DNA of 64,000 nt, taken from Caballeronia megalochromosomata (GTDB lineage: Bacteria; Pseudomonadota; Gammaproteobacteria; Burkholderiales; Burkholderiaceae). Below are positions 17,763 through 28,800 of the stretch, one piece after another. The notes beneath the pieces were generated by a model. That model worked only from the letters and a program-made list of their open reading frames with translations, was not told the origin of the DNA and ran no database searches. The stretch covers positions 1 through 64,000 of the forward strand of contig LRBF01000096.1 in assembly GCA_001580565.1 (NCBI GenBank), written 5' to 3'. Position numbers and translations under genes: made by a program. The first letter of the stretch is position 1, and each line of letters opens with the position of its first letter.

Positions 17763-18821
17763 ATGAATTTCCTTGACGGTCACCTCTACCCCGAGAATCA
17801 GCAGCCCCTGATCATCACAGCCGCGCCCTACGCACCCGGCTGGATTCCCTCCGACTTCCCGGAAGACATCCCTGTCACGATGGAGGAGCAGATTCAGAAA
17901 GCGGTCGATTGCTATGAAGCCGGCGCCACCGTGCTGCATCTGCATGTGCGCGAACCCGACGGCCGGGGTAGCAAGCGGCTGTCCATGTTCAATGAGCTGA
18001 TCGCCGGCGTGCGCGCCCGCGTGCCTGACATGGTCATTCAGGTGGGAGGCTCCATCAGCTTCGCGCCCGAGTCTGACGGAGAGGCAGCCAAATGGCTGAG
18101 CGACGACACGCGACATATGCTGGCCGAACTCGATCCGAAGCCCGACCAGGTGACGGTGACCGTCAATACCACGCAAATGAATGTGACGGAGCATGCCGGT
18201 CTGGATGACTTCAGGGGCGTTTCGCGCGGATTCCCGCATCTGTACGCGACTTACAAGGACATGATCGTCCCTTCGAATCCGAGCTGGGTCGAGGAACACA
18301 TCCGGCGCCTGACGGCAGCTGGAATCCAGAGCGAGTTTCAGTGCTACAACATCAATAGCTTCGAAACCATCGAGCGGATGATACGCCGGGGCGTCTACAA
18401 AGGACCGCTCGTGATGAACTGGGTGGCCATCAGCGGCGGAATGGATCAGGCGAATATCTACAACCTGGCCAACTTCCTGCGAGCCGCGCCCGACGGCGCG
18501 GTGATAACGGTGGAAAGCTCGGTGCTGAACGTATTGCCGGTGAATATGATAGGCATAGCCTTGGGCCTGCATGTGCGATGCGGCATCGAAGATGTTCTCT
18601 GGAACCAGACTCGCACGGGCAAGATGAGCTCCGTCGAACAGATCAGGCAATTGGTGCGTATCGCCGGTGAATTCGGCCGCCCCATCGCAACGCCGCAGCA
18701 GGCAAGAGAGATCATGCAGATCGGCGTTTTCTATGAGACGGCGGAAGAGACACTTCAGGCCAACGGCTTCGCACCCAACCGGAACGGTGGCAACCAGGGC
18801 TTTCTGAGGAAGCCGGCCTGA
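17763..18821 (+). CDS. Beta-keto acid cleavage enzyme (BKACE, DUF849), copy B
   Basis: A 352-residue paralogue of the enzyme at 3528, identical in length and starting with the same MNFLDGHL. The metal motif LHLHVRE (His59 and His61) and the later VITVESSVLNVLPVNMIG strand are kept. Differences include LPGDFPE to IPSDFPE and SNVRN to SSVLN; the second is close to the metal-binding Glu, so substrate preference may differ from copy A. There is no good Shine-Dalgarno before the ATG. It probably follows the MFS gene in one transcript. The reaction expected is acetyl-CoA-dependent cleavage of a beta-keto acid. Confidence 0.9.
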   Translation: MNFLDGHLYPENQQPLIITAAPYAPGWIPSDFPEDIPVTMEEQIQKAVDCYEAGATVLHLHVREPDGRGSKRLSMFNELIAGVRARVPDMVIQVGGSISFAPESDGEAAKWLSDDTRHMLAELDPKPDQVTVTVNTTQMNVTEHAGLDDFRGVSRGFPHLYATYKDMIVPSNPSWVEEHIRRLTAAGIQSEFQCYNINSFETIERMIRRGVYKGPLVMNWVAISGGMDQANIYNLANFLRAAPDGAVITVESSVLNVLPVNMIGIALGLHVRCGIEDVLWNQTRTGKMSSVEQIRQLVRIAGEFGRPIATPQQAREIMQIGVFYETAEETLQANGFAPNRNGGNQGFLRKPA

Positions 18822-18829
18822 AGCGACGC

Positions 18830-18851
18830 GGCCAGCGCGACCTCGCTGGCC
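18830..18851. terminator. Hairpin between convergent genes
   Basis: GGCCAGCG (18830-18837) and CGCTGGCC (18844-18851) form a perfect 8-bp stem with a 6-base loop just after the BKACE B stop. No real T-run follows. The same GGCCAGCG/CGCTGGCC arms occur in the terminator behind BKACE copy A. Confidence 0.55.
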
Positions 18852-18874
18852 TCAATGTCCGACAGCGCTCGCCG

Positions 18875-20392
18875 TCACTGCTTTTTCATCCCTTCCATCG
18901 CCTTGTCGCGCGAAGATTGTGCATCGACGATCAACCTGTACGCCGCGTAATACTTGTAGATGTTGCGTACGTAGGTGGTCGTTTCGATGCCGATCTTCTC
19001 GGCCACGACAATCTCGACGTTGTTGAACCACTTGTCGGGGTCGAGACCGCGCTGCGCGGCAAGCTGGCGCATCTTCGCGATGTTGCCAGGTCCCGCGTTA
19101 TAGCTGGCGAACGCAAACAGCGGACGGTCGGTCTCGCTGAACTTCGCGTCCTTGAAGTACTTCGTCATCAGCTGATCCATGTACTTCGCGCCCGCATGGA
19201 TGTTCGCTTCCGTCACCGTGATGCTTCCCACCGCCATCTGTTTGCCTGTCGCGGGCATGAGCTGCATGACGCCGATCGCGCCCACATGGCTGCGCGCGTA
19301 CTGATTCAGTTGCGATTCCTGGAAACCCTGCGCGGCGAGCATCAGCGGATCGAAGCCGTATTGCGTGCCGTACTTCTGGAAGAGTTCGAGCGTTTCCTGA
19401 AAGCGCTTCTGCTCGGCGTCGCCTGCGTTGTTGCTAATCTGCTTGATCTTCTTCATGTACTGCGCGAGCCGATACTCAGCCACGCCCTGCTTCTTCACGA
19501 AATTGATGTAGAAGTCATTGAGCGCCGCCTGCAGTTGCGGGCTGTTCTTGCGTATCGCCCAGCCCGTGTAGCCTTCGCCGCTGACGTAGAGGTCGTCGTG
19601 CACCTTGATGCGGGGCAGCACCTGAGCCCAGAGATGCGCCTTCCAGTCATCGACGACGACGATACCCAGCAGCCCGGCGTTGAGCATCTCCATCTCGTCT
19701 TCGTCTTCGAGTGCTTCCGGCAGCGGCGTGATCCGCACCGGCGCCTTGCCTTCCTTGCGCAAGCGCTCGTTGAGCGCGCTCAGGCTCTCGTAGTAGCTCG
19801 AGGAACGTCGCGCAAACACTTCCTTGCCGGCGAGGTCGTCGAGCTTGGCGAGCGGTGGCGCGTTCGGCCCGGTGATCACGAGTTCGCGCACGGGCTTGCG
19901 GTCGCGCGGCGCGATGAAATCGACGATCTTCAGGCGCTCGTCGGTTGCGGTCAGGTTGGCCGCCGAGATGTCGCCCAGTCCATCGTTGAGCGACGACAGA
20001 AGCTTGTCGCGCGTCGTCGGAATGAGATAGACCGTGAGCGGCCGCTTGTTCAATTGGGCCGCATACTTCTTGTTGACGTAGCGTTCGAAGTCGCGCGCCA
20101 GTTCGGCCGCAAGCCCGCGCTCACGCCCCTTGTCCACGAAGTAGAGGGTACGGCTATAGGGCACCAGAAAACGGATCATGCGCCGGTCGAGCATGGCATC
20201 GAAGTCGCCTGTCCACGGCTTGTTCGTCAGGCTCAATTGACGGGCATCGCCTGCTAGCTGAGCAGGCGGAGCCGACGATGCCGCCGGCGCACTGGCAGCA
20301 GCGGGCGCGGCCGGTTTGGCAGCTTGCGCGCCGGCAGACGCGACCGAAATATACAGCGCCATTGCCCAGATCGACAATCTGCGATGAAGCAT
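18875..20392 (-). CDS. mltF: MltF-like membrane-bound lytic murein transglycosylase
   Basis: A 505-residue two-domain envelope enzyme. A signal peptide (about residues 1-24, ending SAGAQA) and an Ala/Pro-rich linker are followed by a periplasmic solute-binding-like domain (residues about 65-320, DARQLSLTNKPWTGDFD onward) and a C-terminal SLT/lysozyme-like domain. The catalytic Glu is in LAAQGFQESQLNQYARS, and GAIGVMQLMPATGKQM, ASYNAGPGNIAKMR and TTYVRNIYKYYAAY are SLT motifs. It cleaves peptidoglycan glycan strands with formation of 1,6-anhydro ends. GGGGAGA six bases before the ATG supports the start. It is a single gene downstream of the sulfatase, and a link with the neighbours is not evident. 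Confidence 0.9.
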   Translation of the reverse strand: MLHRRLSIWAMALYISVASAGAQAAKPAAPAAASAPAASSAPPAQLAGDARQLSLTNKPWTGDFDAMLDRRMIRFLVPYSRTLYFVDKGRERGLAAELARDFERYVNKKYAAQLNKRPLTVYLIPTTRDKLLSSLNDGLGDISAANLTATDERLKIVDFIAPRDRKPVRELVITGPNAPPLAKLDDLAGKEVFARRSSSYYESLSALNERLRKEGKAPVRITPLPEALEDEDEMEMLNAGLLGIVVVDDWKAHLWAQVLPRIKVHDDLYVSGEGYTGWAIRKNSPQLQAALNDFYINFVKKQGVAEYRLAQYMKKIKQISNNAGDAEQKRFQETLELFQKYGTQYGFDPLMLAAQGFQESQLNQYARSHVGAIGVMQLMPATGKQMAVGSITVTEANIHAGAKYMDQLMTKYFKDAKFSETDRPLFAFASYNAGPGNIAKMRQLAAQRGLDPDKWFNNVEIVVAEKIGIETTTYVRNIYKYYAAYRLIVDAQSSRDKAMEGMKKQ

Positions 20393-20542
20393 ATCCAGTC
20401 TCCCCGTGCGCCATTGTGGCTGCGTGAGAGAAATGATCCCTCACACACACCGCCTCGCGAGTTTCCTGAGCTCAGGCCCCGCGTGATCGTGAAAACGCTT
20501 GATGCCGCTGCAAAAGCAGTTCAGGCCGGATAGCCGGAATTC

Positions 20543-22228
20543 TCAGTTCCCGGTCGGCATCGGAATGCTGAACCCATTCTTCTCCAGTTCGTCGCGCACG
20601 TACTTCAGCCGCTCGTATTGACTGAGCGTGATCGGGCCTGCGTACGCTTCGCTCTGTGCCTTGCGCGGCGGATATTTCACGTATGTCTTCATCTCCTCTT
20701 TCACGGCTCCGCTCAAGGCCGGGAGCGTCCAGGTGTGCTCCGTATAGTTGTTCATGAAGATGTCGTAGCGCTCCTGCGGGTCCTGATACAGGTCGAACAC
20801 CTGCGGCACTGTCGCGACATAGCTCTCCGGACCCTTCCAGCCGAGATTCGAATCCACCGCCAGTCCGCCCGTCTTCACCCCGGCGTCGCCGCGCAGATTG
20901 AACACCGCCTTGAACTGACCGACCCGTACCGCACCCGGCGTCAGTTCGTTCTCCGTGAAATAGAACCACGCAGTGCGCTTGCTCTTTCCGGTGCCGAAGA
21001 GCACGGGCGACATGTCGTAGCTGTCGAAGATGATGGGTTTGCCTTCGCGATCGTTCTTCGGCAGATCGACCCCCGCCAACGAGGCGAACGTCGCCATGCA
21101 GTCGAGACCGCCCAGAATGTCGTAGTTTCGTGAGTGAGGCTTGATCTTGCCCGGCCACCACGCGATGGCGGGCACGCGCGTTCCGCCCTCGCGGTCGGTT
21201 CCTTTCGTGCCCCGGAACGGGGTATAACCGGCATCGGGATAGACGTCCTGCCACGCGCCGTTATCGGTCGTGAAGAGCACGAGCGTGTTCTTGTCGAGCC
21301 CTTTCTCTCGCAACTTGTCGAGTATGTGGCCGACCCGCGCATCGAGCTCGACGAGCGAATCCGCGTATTTGGACTTCGCAAGCGACTTGCCGATGTAATC
21401 CGGATCAGGCATGTTGGGCTGGTGAACCTTCATGAAATTCACATTGATGAAGAACGGTTGCCCGCTCTGCGCGGCTTCGTCGATATCATCGAGGGCGGCT
21501 TTTTCGATGTAGCGATCGACAAATGGAATGCCGACGATGCGCTTGTCCGGCTCATTCTGATACTGACCGTTCAGCTTGAAGTCTTCGTGAGCCTTTTCAC
21601 CCGCTTTCCCGGAGAGCATGCCTGTCGTCACCTTCGTGAACATGTCGCGGGTTGGCTGATCCATTTCCGGAAACCATTTTGGATCAGCGTAGGTATAGGC
21701 GTTGAGATGGTACAGGCCGACATATTTCATGTCGTCGTAGCCTTGTGCGTTGGGCAACGCGTCAGCCGCTTCGCCGAGATGCCACTTGCCCGTGAAGTAC
21801 GTCTTGTAGCCAGCGAGTTTCAACACCGACGCCACGGTCCACTCGGCATGCGGAAGTCCTCCGCCCTGGCCCTGGAACGCGACGGTCGTCATGCCACTGC
21901 GATTCGGGTTGCGGCCCGTCTGGAGGGCTGCACGGCCCGGCGTGCAACTGGGCTGTCCATAGAAGTCGAAGAAGGTCATGCCTTCGTCCGCCATCCTGTC
22001 GAAATTCGGCGTAGGAATTCCACGTCCTTCGCCGCCGCCGTAGACGCCAAGATCGCCCCAGCCGACATCGTCGCCTACGATCAATACGATATTGGGCTTT
22101 GCCGGAGGTTGCGAACTGGTCTGCGCGTGTCCGCTGATCGCCGTACTCAGCAGGCCGGCCGCCGCCAGGGCGAAAGGTGCGTTGGCCAAGAGTCTTGTCA
22201 GCGCCCTGAAGCATGTTCCAAGGTTCAT
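20543..22228 (-). CDS. Periplasmic arylsulfatase (type I sulfatase)
   Basis: A 561-residue type I sulfatase with a signal peptide (cleavage near residue 35, ISGHA). It has the metal/active-site start NIVLIVGDDVGWGDLG, the C-x-P-x-R motif as C95-T-P-G-R99 (followed by AALQTGR), whose Cys is converted to formylglycine, and later GKWHLGE, NVNFMKVHQPN and FTTDNGAWQDVYPDAG with family-typical metal and substrate residues. It hydrolyses sulfate esters and would release sulfate in the periplasm. The maturation factor is not encoded nearby. GGGGGAAG precedes the ATG. The gene is separated from the transglycosylase by 150 bp and from the giant adhesin gene by 599 bp. Substrate unknown. Confidence 0.9.
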   Translation of the reverse strand: MNLGTCFRALTRLLANAPFALAAAGLLSTAISGHAQTSSQPPAKPNIVLIVGDDVGWGDLGVYGGGEGRGIPTPNFDRMADEGMTFFDFYGQPSCTPGRAALQTGRNPNRSGMTTVAFQGQGGGLPHAEWTVASVLKLAGYKTYFTGKWHLGEAADALPNAQGYDDMKYVGLYHLNAYTYADPKWFPEMDQPTRDMFTKVTTGMLSGKAGEKAHEDFKLNGQYQNEPDKRIVGIPFVDRYIEKAALDDIDEAAQSGQPFFINVNFMKVHQPNMPDPDYIGKSLAKSKYADSLVELDARVGHILDKLREKGLDKNTLVLFTTDNGAWQDVYPDAGYTPFRGTKGTDREGGTRVPAIAWWPGKIKPHSRNYDILGGLDCMATFASLAGVDLPKNDREGKPIIFDSYDMSPVLFGTGKSKRTAWFYFTENELTPGAVRVGQFKAVFNLRGDAGVKTGGLAVDSNLGWKGPESYVATVPQVFDLYQDPQERYDIFMNNYTEHTWTLPALSGAVKEEMKTYVKYPPRKAQSEAYAGPITLSQYERLKYVRDELEKNGFSIPMPTGN

Positions 22229-22827
22229 TTTCTTCCCCCTAGATTGTCGACCGACCCGTCGTCACAGGGTAGCCAGCCACACGCGCACCGGAAGCGCTCG
22301 CGCGAGGGGACACCAGCGACTGACACTTGCAGCGTCAAAGCGATATAGCTTCCACGAAGGCTTTGCAAGGACTATTTTTCGGGCTGACCTTGCCCGCTAT
22401 GAGCGCGAGCGACAGCCTGCATTTTGGGACGATGGCGTTCCCTTTTGCCGGAGTGACTGTCTGATGATTTCGACCTAAACTGTTTCGATGTCTCAACGGT
22501 TATGGACTACTTCAACTGACTCCGGGTACAGCCAAGTGGAACCCAATCAATTGAGCACGGGCGCTGTCCGCTCATCTCATCAATTCGGCGAAAGACTCTG
22601 CCCTGATCCGCTTTTCCGCAATCTTCTTGCTTCGCAATCCAGAGATTATTCGGCTTCGATTATCGGTATTACCTTGTCTCTGATGGGTCGTGAATAACTT
22701 CAACGTATTCCCTGCACGGATAGAAACGTCAACTCCATTCATTGCGACTCCTGAAATTCTTTAATGCCGTAAGCACTAATGTTCTGCCAGTTCTGCCCGT
22801 CGACAAGATTTGTGAGGCGAACAAAAA
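22229..22827. other. 599-bp gene-free interval upstream of the adhesin operon
   Basis: This divergent interval separates the sulfatase and the adhesin operon. No convincing gene is seen; short open frames here lack conserved features. The part from about 22440 to 22790 is visibly more AT-rich than the surrounding genes, as expected for a promoter region with regulator sites. The only element that can be placed is the adhesin ribosome binding site GAGGCG eight bases before the ATG at 22828. No -10/-35 pair could be assigned with confidence. Confidence 0.5.
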
Positions 22828-25800
22828 ATGGACAAGCTCTCGAGCTCGTGGCACGTTTCCGATCACATGCGTCCACGCAGCGTCGCCCTCGCGCTCGAAC
22901 AACGCATCCTGTTCGATGGCGCCGCCGCATCGGCCGCCGATCATCAGCATCATGCGGACCCCGCACATGCGGCCGCCGCCGCTGCGGCGGCGAGCGAGCC
23001 CGTGCCGACGCAGGAAGCACGCACGGACGCACGCACCGGCACAGCGGTGCCGCCCGCACCCGTTGCGGCAGCGCCGGCCGCCGCCCCTGTCACGCCCCGC
23101 AACCTGGTGGTGCTGGACAGCCGTGTCGAGAACGGGGGCGAACTGCTTGCGCAAACGCCGCCCGGCACGCAGGTGCTCGTCGTTCAGCCGGGACAGAATG
23201 CGATCGACGCGATCACGGCCGCCCTCGCCGGCATGGGTCACGCGGACTCGGTGCAGATCTTCTCGCACGGCGCGACCGGGCAGTTCACGCTCGGCAACCA
23301 GACGTTCACAAGCGCGACGCTCGCGCAGATGACCGGTGCGCTCGGCACCTGGCGCAGCCATCTGAACCCAGACGCTGACATCGAACTCTATGGTTGCGAC
23401 ATCGGCGCGGGCGCGGCGGGCAAGGCACTCGTGCAGACGCTTGCGAGCACAACGGGCGCAGCCGTCGGCGCATCCGACGACGCGACGGGCAGCGCCTCGC
23501 TCGGCGGCGACTGGACGCTCGAAGTGGCGAGCGGCACGCTCGACAAGCCGATCGCACTGAGTGCCTACGCGCTCGCGCATTACGACCATCTGCTCGCCGA
23601 CGCGAATCCCACGGTCACGCTCGCGACGGCAACGCAGGACGTCCTGCTCGGCAACCAGTTTTCCTTCAACGTCTCCTTCTCGAACCCGTCGACCCAGGTC
23701 GGATACGGCCCTTATGTCGATCTCCTGGTGCCTGCCACCGGACGCGACGGCAACGACGGCGTCACGTTCGTCTCCGCGAGCTATCTCGGCCAGGCGGTCA
23801 CGGCCTTCACCGTCACGTTCGATGCCAACGGCCACGCGGTGCATCCGCTCGCGAAGGACGCGAGCGGCAACGCGCTCGTCATCAACGCCGCCACCTATGG
23901 CCTGCGCCCCGGCGACGAGCTCGTCGTGCTCGAACTGCCGTTCGCGAGCGTCGCGCAGGGACAACCCGCCATCACGGTGCAAGTGAATGCGCAGTTGAGC
24001 AATCTCGCCGACACCGCGTTCTCCAACAGCAGCCCCGACCTGACGATCGGCGCGCGCGGCGGGTTCCAGTTCGGCAACGACTCGCTCGACAATCCCACGA
24101 CGGACCCGACGATCATCGAGACCGCGCTGCAGGACTTCACCGTGCATCCGACGGTCGTGTCGCTGAAGCAGACCGTCAATACGCCCGAAGGCGAGACCGC
24201 CACCGGCCCGAATTTCGTGCGCACGGAAACCGTCACCGCGACCGCCGCCACCGGGCAGACGCTCACCGATGTGGTCATCAATCAGGACGTCCCCGCAAAC
24301 GTTCAAATCACGGCAATCACGCCGGGCGCGGGCGGCACGATCACGTCGCTGACCCTGCAGGACGGGTCGGTGCTGACCAACGCCGCGCTCATCAATGCCG
24401 CGATCAATAGCGACACCGTGTTCATCCGCTCGTACTCGGTGGAATACGCGAGTCTCAGCGGCTCGGCCGATACCGTGGTCAGCTTCTATGTGCCGCAAAC
24501 GGATGCGTCCGGCGCCAGCGTGATCAATCCGACCACGGGCGCGCCGGTGACCATCGCGTTCGGCACGGCATCGGGAAGCGGCCAGTGGGTGCCGCTCGAT
24601 CCGCGCGATCTCACGCCGCCGAATACGAGCGTCGCATTCTCCGGCTCGGCCGATGGCACCGGCACGACCTTCGTCGCCAAGGCGGCAACGCTGGAGAAGC
24701 AGGTGAGCGAGCAAACCGACACCGGCACGGCGGGCGTCACGCCCGGCGATACGCTCGCCTATTCCCTCGATGTCGCGTTGTCCGATTACTTCGCGCTCGG
24801 CAAGACGCAACTCGGCGCGGGGCAGTTCATCGTGACGGACCAGCTCGGCGACGGTCAGACGCTTACCGGCACCCCGACGCTCACCTACACGCAGGACGGC
24901 GTCACGCACACCGTCGCGCTCGTCGCGACGCGCACCGTCAACGCGAACGGCACGACCACGCTCGCGTTCGACATCGGCGCGTCGATCGCGGCGGCGGGCG
25001 CGCTGCAGCCCGGCGCGCTGGCGGGCGACATCATCTCCGATGGCACCCTGCAGGGCGCGACCACGGCGCGCATCGACTATCTCGCCGTGGTCGGCCAGCG
25101 CTACACGACCAGCTACACGCAGAGCGACATCAACGAGGGCGATTCCTTCGGCAATCACGCGACGGTCGCCGCGACGCTGCTGCTCGACCGGCTCAACCTG
25201 ACGGGCGGCTCGGTGAGCGACGACTCGTCGACGACGAGCACGGTGCCCACGCATCAGGTCGACATCGCGCTCGTCACGGTGAACGGGACGACGCCGCCCG
25301 CGAGCGGCGAACTGAATCCGGGCGATGTCGTCACCTTCAGCCTGCGCTATGACCTCGTCACCGGCGACTACGAGCGCTTCTCGCTCGCGGCCTATCTGCC
25401 GCTGCCGCTCCTGAACGCGACCGGCATCAACTGGACGCAGGGCGGCAGCGTCGGCCAGTGGAGCTTCGGCGCGGCCAACACGAACGCGGGCGGCCTCGCG
25501 AGCGTGACCGAAGGTAGCGGCAATTCGCTCGTGTTCGACTTCGGCAGCTTCGCGACGAACGCCACGGGCGGCAGCACCATCCAGATTCTCTTCACGATGC
25601 GCGTAGGCGACCAGCCTTACGCGGATCAGCGCTCCTTCGATGTGCTCGCGCAGTCGAGCCAGGTCACGACGATCGCGCACACGCCGCTCGTATCGTCCGA
25701 TGTCGCCGTGGTCGCCTCGGTCGCCGAGCCGGTGCTCGACATCCGTCAGGGCGTCGTGTCGAGCAGCGACGGCACCGTGTCCGGCACGACCGGAACCTGG

Positions 25801-28800
25801 AATGCGCCGGGCAGCGCGGGCGTGCCCTTCGCGGGATCGGTGACCGATGTGAAAGCCGTCGACGGCAACGTCATCGGCATCGATGGCGGCGACACCGTGC
25901 GTCTCGCCACCGCGATCAAGAACACGGGCGGCGGCGGCGCGTTCGACGCCTCGACCACCGTCACGCTGCCCGGCGGGCTGCAGTTCGTCGGCGGCACGCT
26001 CGCGGCGGCCGATCTCGCGATCTATCGCGGCGACGGCACGCGACTGACGGCCGGCGTGGACTACAGCGTGAGCGGCAACACGATCACCTTTCTCGACGCA
26101 GGCGGCGTCGCGACGCTCACGGCCGGGCGCGCGGGCACGGCGGCGGATCAGGCGGGCTCGAACGTCGTCGTCATCAGCTACGATGCGACGGTCATCGGAA
26201 GCATTGCCGCGGGCAGCACGCTGCAGACGAGCGCCGCGCTCACGCACTACGCGAGCGTCGAGGGCGGCACGGACTTCACGCCGACCGACCTCACCGACAC
26301 GGCCAGCGAGCAGATCGCCGCGCCCGCCGTCAGCGTACGGTACGGCGGCGGCACGCTCGACGACGCGGATTCCAGCGCGAGCCACACGACCGGCAGCGAC
26401 CTCGTGATCGGCGAAAGCATGACCTACGACATCGTGGTGACGCTGCCCGAAGGCAGCACGCGCAATCTGCGCGTCGACGATCTGATTCCCGCCGGCCTGC
26501 GCCTCGACACGAGCTTCAACGGCGGGCTCGGCTATCAGATCATCACGACCGCCGCGGGCAGCGCCGCGCTCGCGGCGGATTTCAACGGCAGCGTGAGCGT
26601 GGCGAGCCTCGCGGCCTTGTCGGGCCAGCTTGGCGCGGACGGCGCGGGCGCGCGCTGGACCTTCGCGACCACCGCCGCCACCGCCGACAACAACGGCGCG
26701 AACGATTCCTTCGTGATCCGCGTGCATCTGGTGGCGAGCAACACGACGGGCAATCAGGCGGGCGTGACGCTCGCCGACCCCGGCCGGCTGGTCTACAGCG
26801 ATCCGGACGGCGACACGCCCAACGGCGCGGCCGCGCTCGATCGCACCGTCGCGCAGAGCGGCGCGGCGCCGACCGTCGTGATCCGCGAGCCGACGCTGCA
26901 GGTCACGCAGACGACGCCCGCGCTGCCGCGCTTCGGTGTCGACCAGGGCGATACGGTCGAGTACGACATCACGATCAGCAACGGCGCGGCCGCAACCGAT
27001 TTCAACGCGTTCGACGTGAGCTTTCTCGATACGCTTCCCGCGCAACTCGGCAATCTGGCGATCCTCGGCGTCACGTACCAGAACGGCGCGACCAATCACG
27101 GCGGACCGGATTTCGAACTGGCGGGCGGCCAGTTGCGCACGGCGGCGGGCGCGAACGTCGACATCGCGAAAGGCGGCAGCGTGACGATCCGCGTCTCCGG
27201 AACGGTGCTCGCGTCGGCGGCGAGCGTGCCATCGTTCGACAACACCGCGACGGCCCGGTGGACGAGCCTCGACGGGACCACATCGGCGAGCGCCGATCCC
27301 GCCGGCGAGCGCACCGGCGCGGACGGCCTGCTCAACAGCGGCGCGCTCAACGACTACCGCACGAGCGCGACGCTGACGGTGCCGGTCGCGCAGGTCGTGA
27401 CGATTTCGCGCGTGGGCGGACTCGCGGACACGCCCGCGCCCTCGCCTACGGACGCATCGGACGAGAGCGTCACGGTGGGCGAAGTGATTCGATACCGCGT
27501 GGTCTCGCTGCTCGCCGAGGGCGCAACCAACGACTACTCACTGCAAGTCACGTTGCAGAACGGCCTGCGCTTCATCAACGACGGCACGGCGCGCATCGTG
27601 TTCATCTCGAACAACGGCATCACGACGGACATCACCAGTCTCGTGACGGGCGGCACGCTCAACGAAACCGGCAACGAAACGAGCCCCGAAGCGCTGCCGA
27701 TCACGCCGGACCTGTCGGGCGCCGCGCCTACGGGCGTGCTCAACGCGGCGAACATCAGCGTCGCTACCGATGCCAACGGCAACGAGATCATCACGTTCCG
27801 GCTCGGCAACATCGTCAACCGTGACAACGACGCCGACCTCGAAGGCATCTCGCTCGAATTCAACACGCGCGTGGCCAATCAGGCGTCCAATACCGCGGGC
27901 GCGGCGCTCACGACGAGCGCGGTCGACCGTTCCGGGACCAACCTGCTGTCGACCGCGGATACGGTGCGCGAGGATATCGTCGAGCCGGCCTTCACGGGCG
28001 TGCAGAAACAGGTCTACGGCTTCGATCCGGGCGTCGGCACGAATAGCGGCACCGCTCAGGTCGACGTGCGCTTCACACAGAGCGGCACATCACCGGCCTA
28101 CGACGTCGTGCTCAACGACAGCTTCACGGGCGCGACGGGCTACACGTTCGATCATCTCGTGATCAACGGCACGACCTACACCGCGGCGCAGCTCGCGGGC
28201 ATCGGCGCGGCGGTGAACACGAGCAGCGGCCTTCGCCTCACCTTCGCCGAGCTCGCGGTGAACAGCCAGGTGCAGGTGTTCTACTCCGCCGATGTGCCCA
28301 ACGCCGCGCCCATCGCGCCGACCAACGCGACCCTCACGTGGACCAGCCTGCCCGACAGCTTCACGAACTGGGGCGGCTCGGGCGTCGGCGTCGCGGGCAC
28401 GGCGGATGGCGAGCGCACCGGTTCGGGCACGAGCCCCAACACATACGTGCGCACGAGCGCGGCGGGCCTCGGCGTGGTGAGCGGCACGCTGTGGGACGAC
28501 ACGGCATCGGCGACGGCGTCCGCCACGCCCGACGGCCCCGGCCTTGCCGGACAGACCGTCACGCTGACGTGGGCGGGCGTGGACGGCAACCTCACCACCG
28601 CCGCCGACAATCTCGTCTACACCGCCACCACCGACGCGAACGGACACTACGCATTCGGCGTGCTGCCGCTCGGCGTCTACCGGATCCAGGCGCCCACGGG
28701 CACGATCACGTATCCGCAGCCGGTCGGCGCGCTCGCGGTGCGCATCGACAGCGACGCGGCCACGCCGCTCGGCACCATCGGCTTCACGCTCGCGGATGGC

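Noticed and set aside
22246-22251. GTCGAC before the sulfatase gene
   Set aside because: On the minus strand it lies about 20 bp from the ATG and no -10 fits the spacing; it lacks the TGTCGACA symmetry.
22799-22804. GTCGAC 24 bp before the adhesin start
   Set aside because: No -10 hexamer lies at the expected distance and the site is too close to the start codon, so it is probably chance.
22729-27099. A 1456-codon open frame on the minus strand
   Set aside because: It lies antisense to the adhesin gene, has an Arg/Ala/Asp-rich composition without domains, and is explained by the biased third codon positions of the plus-strand gene.
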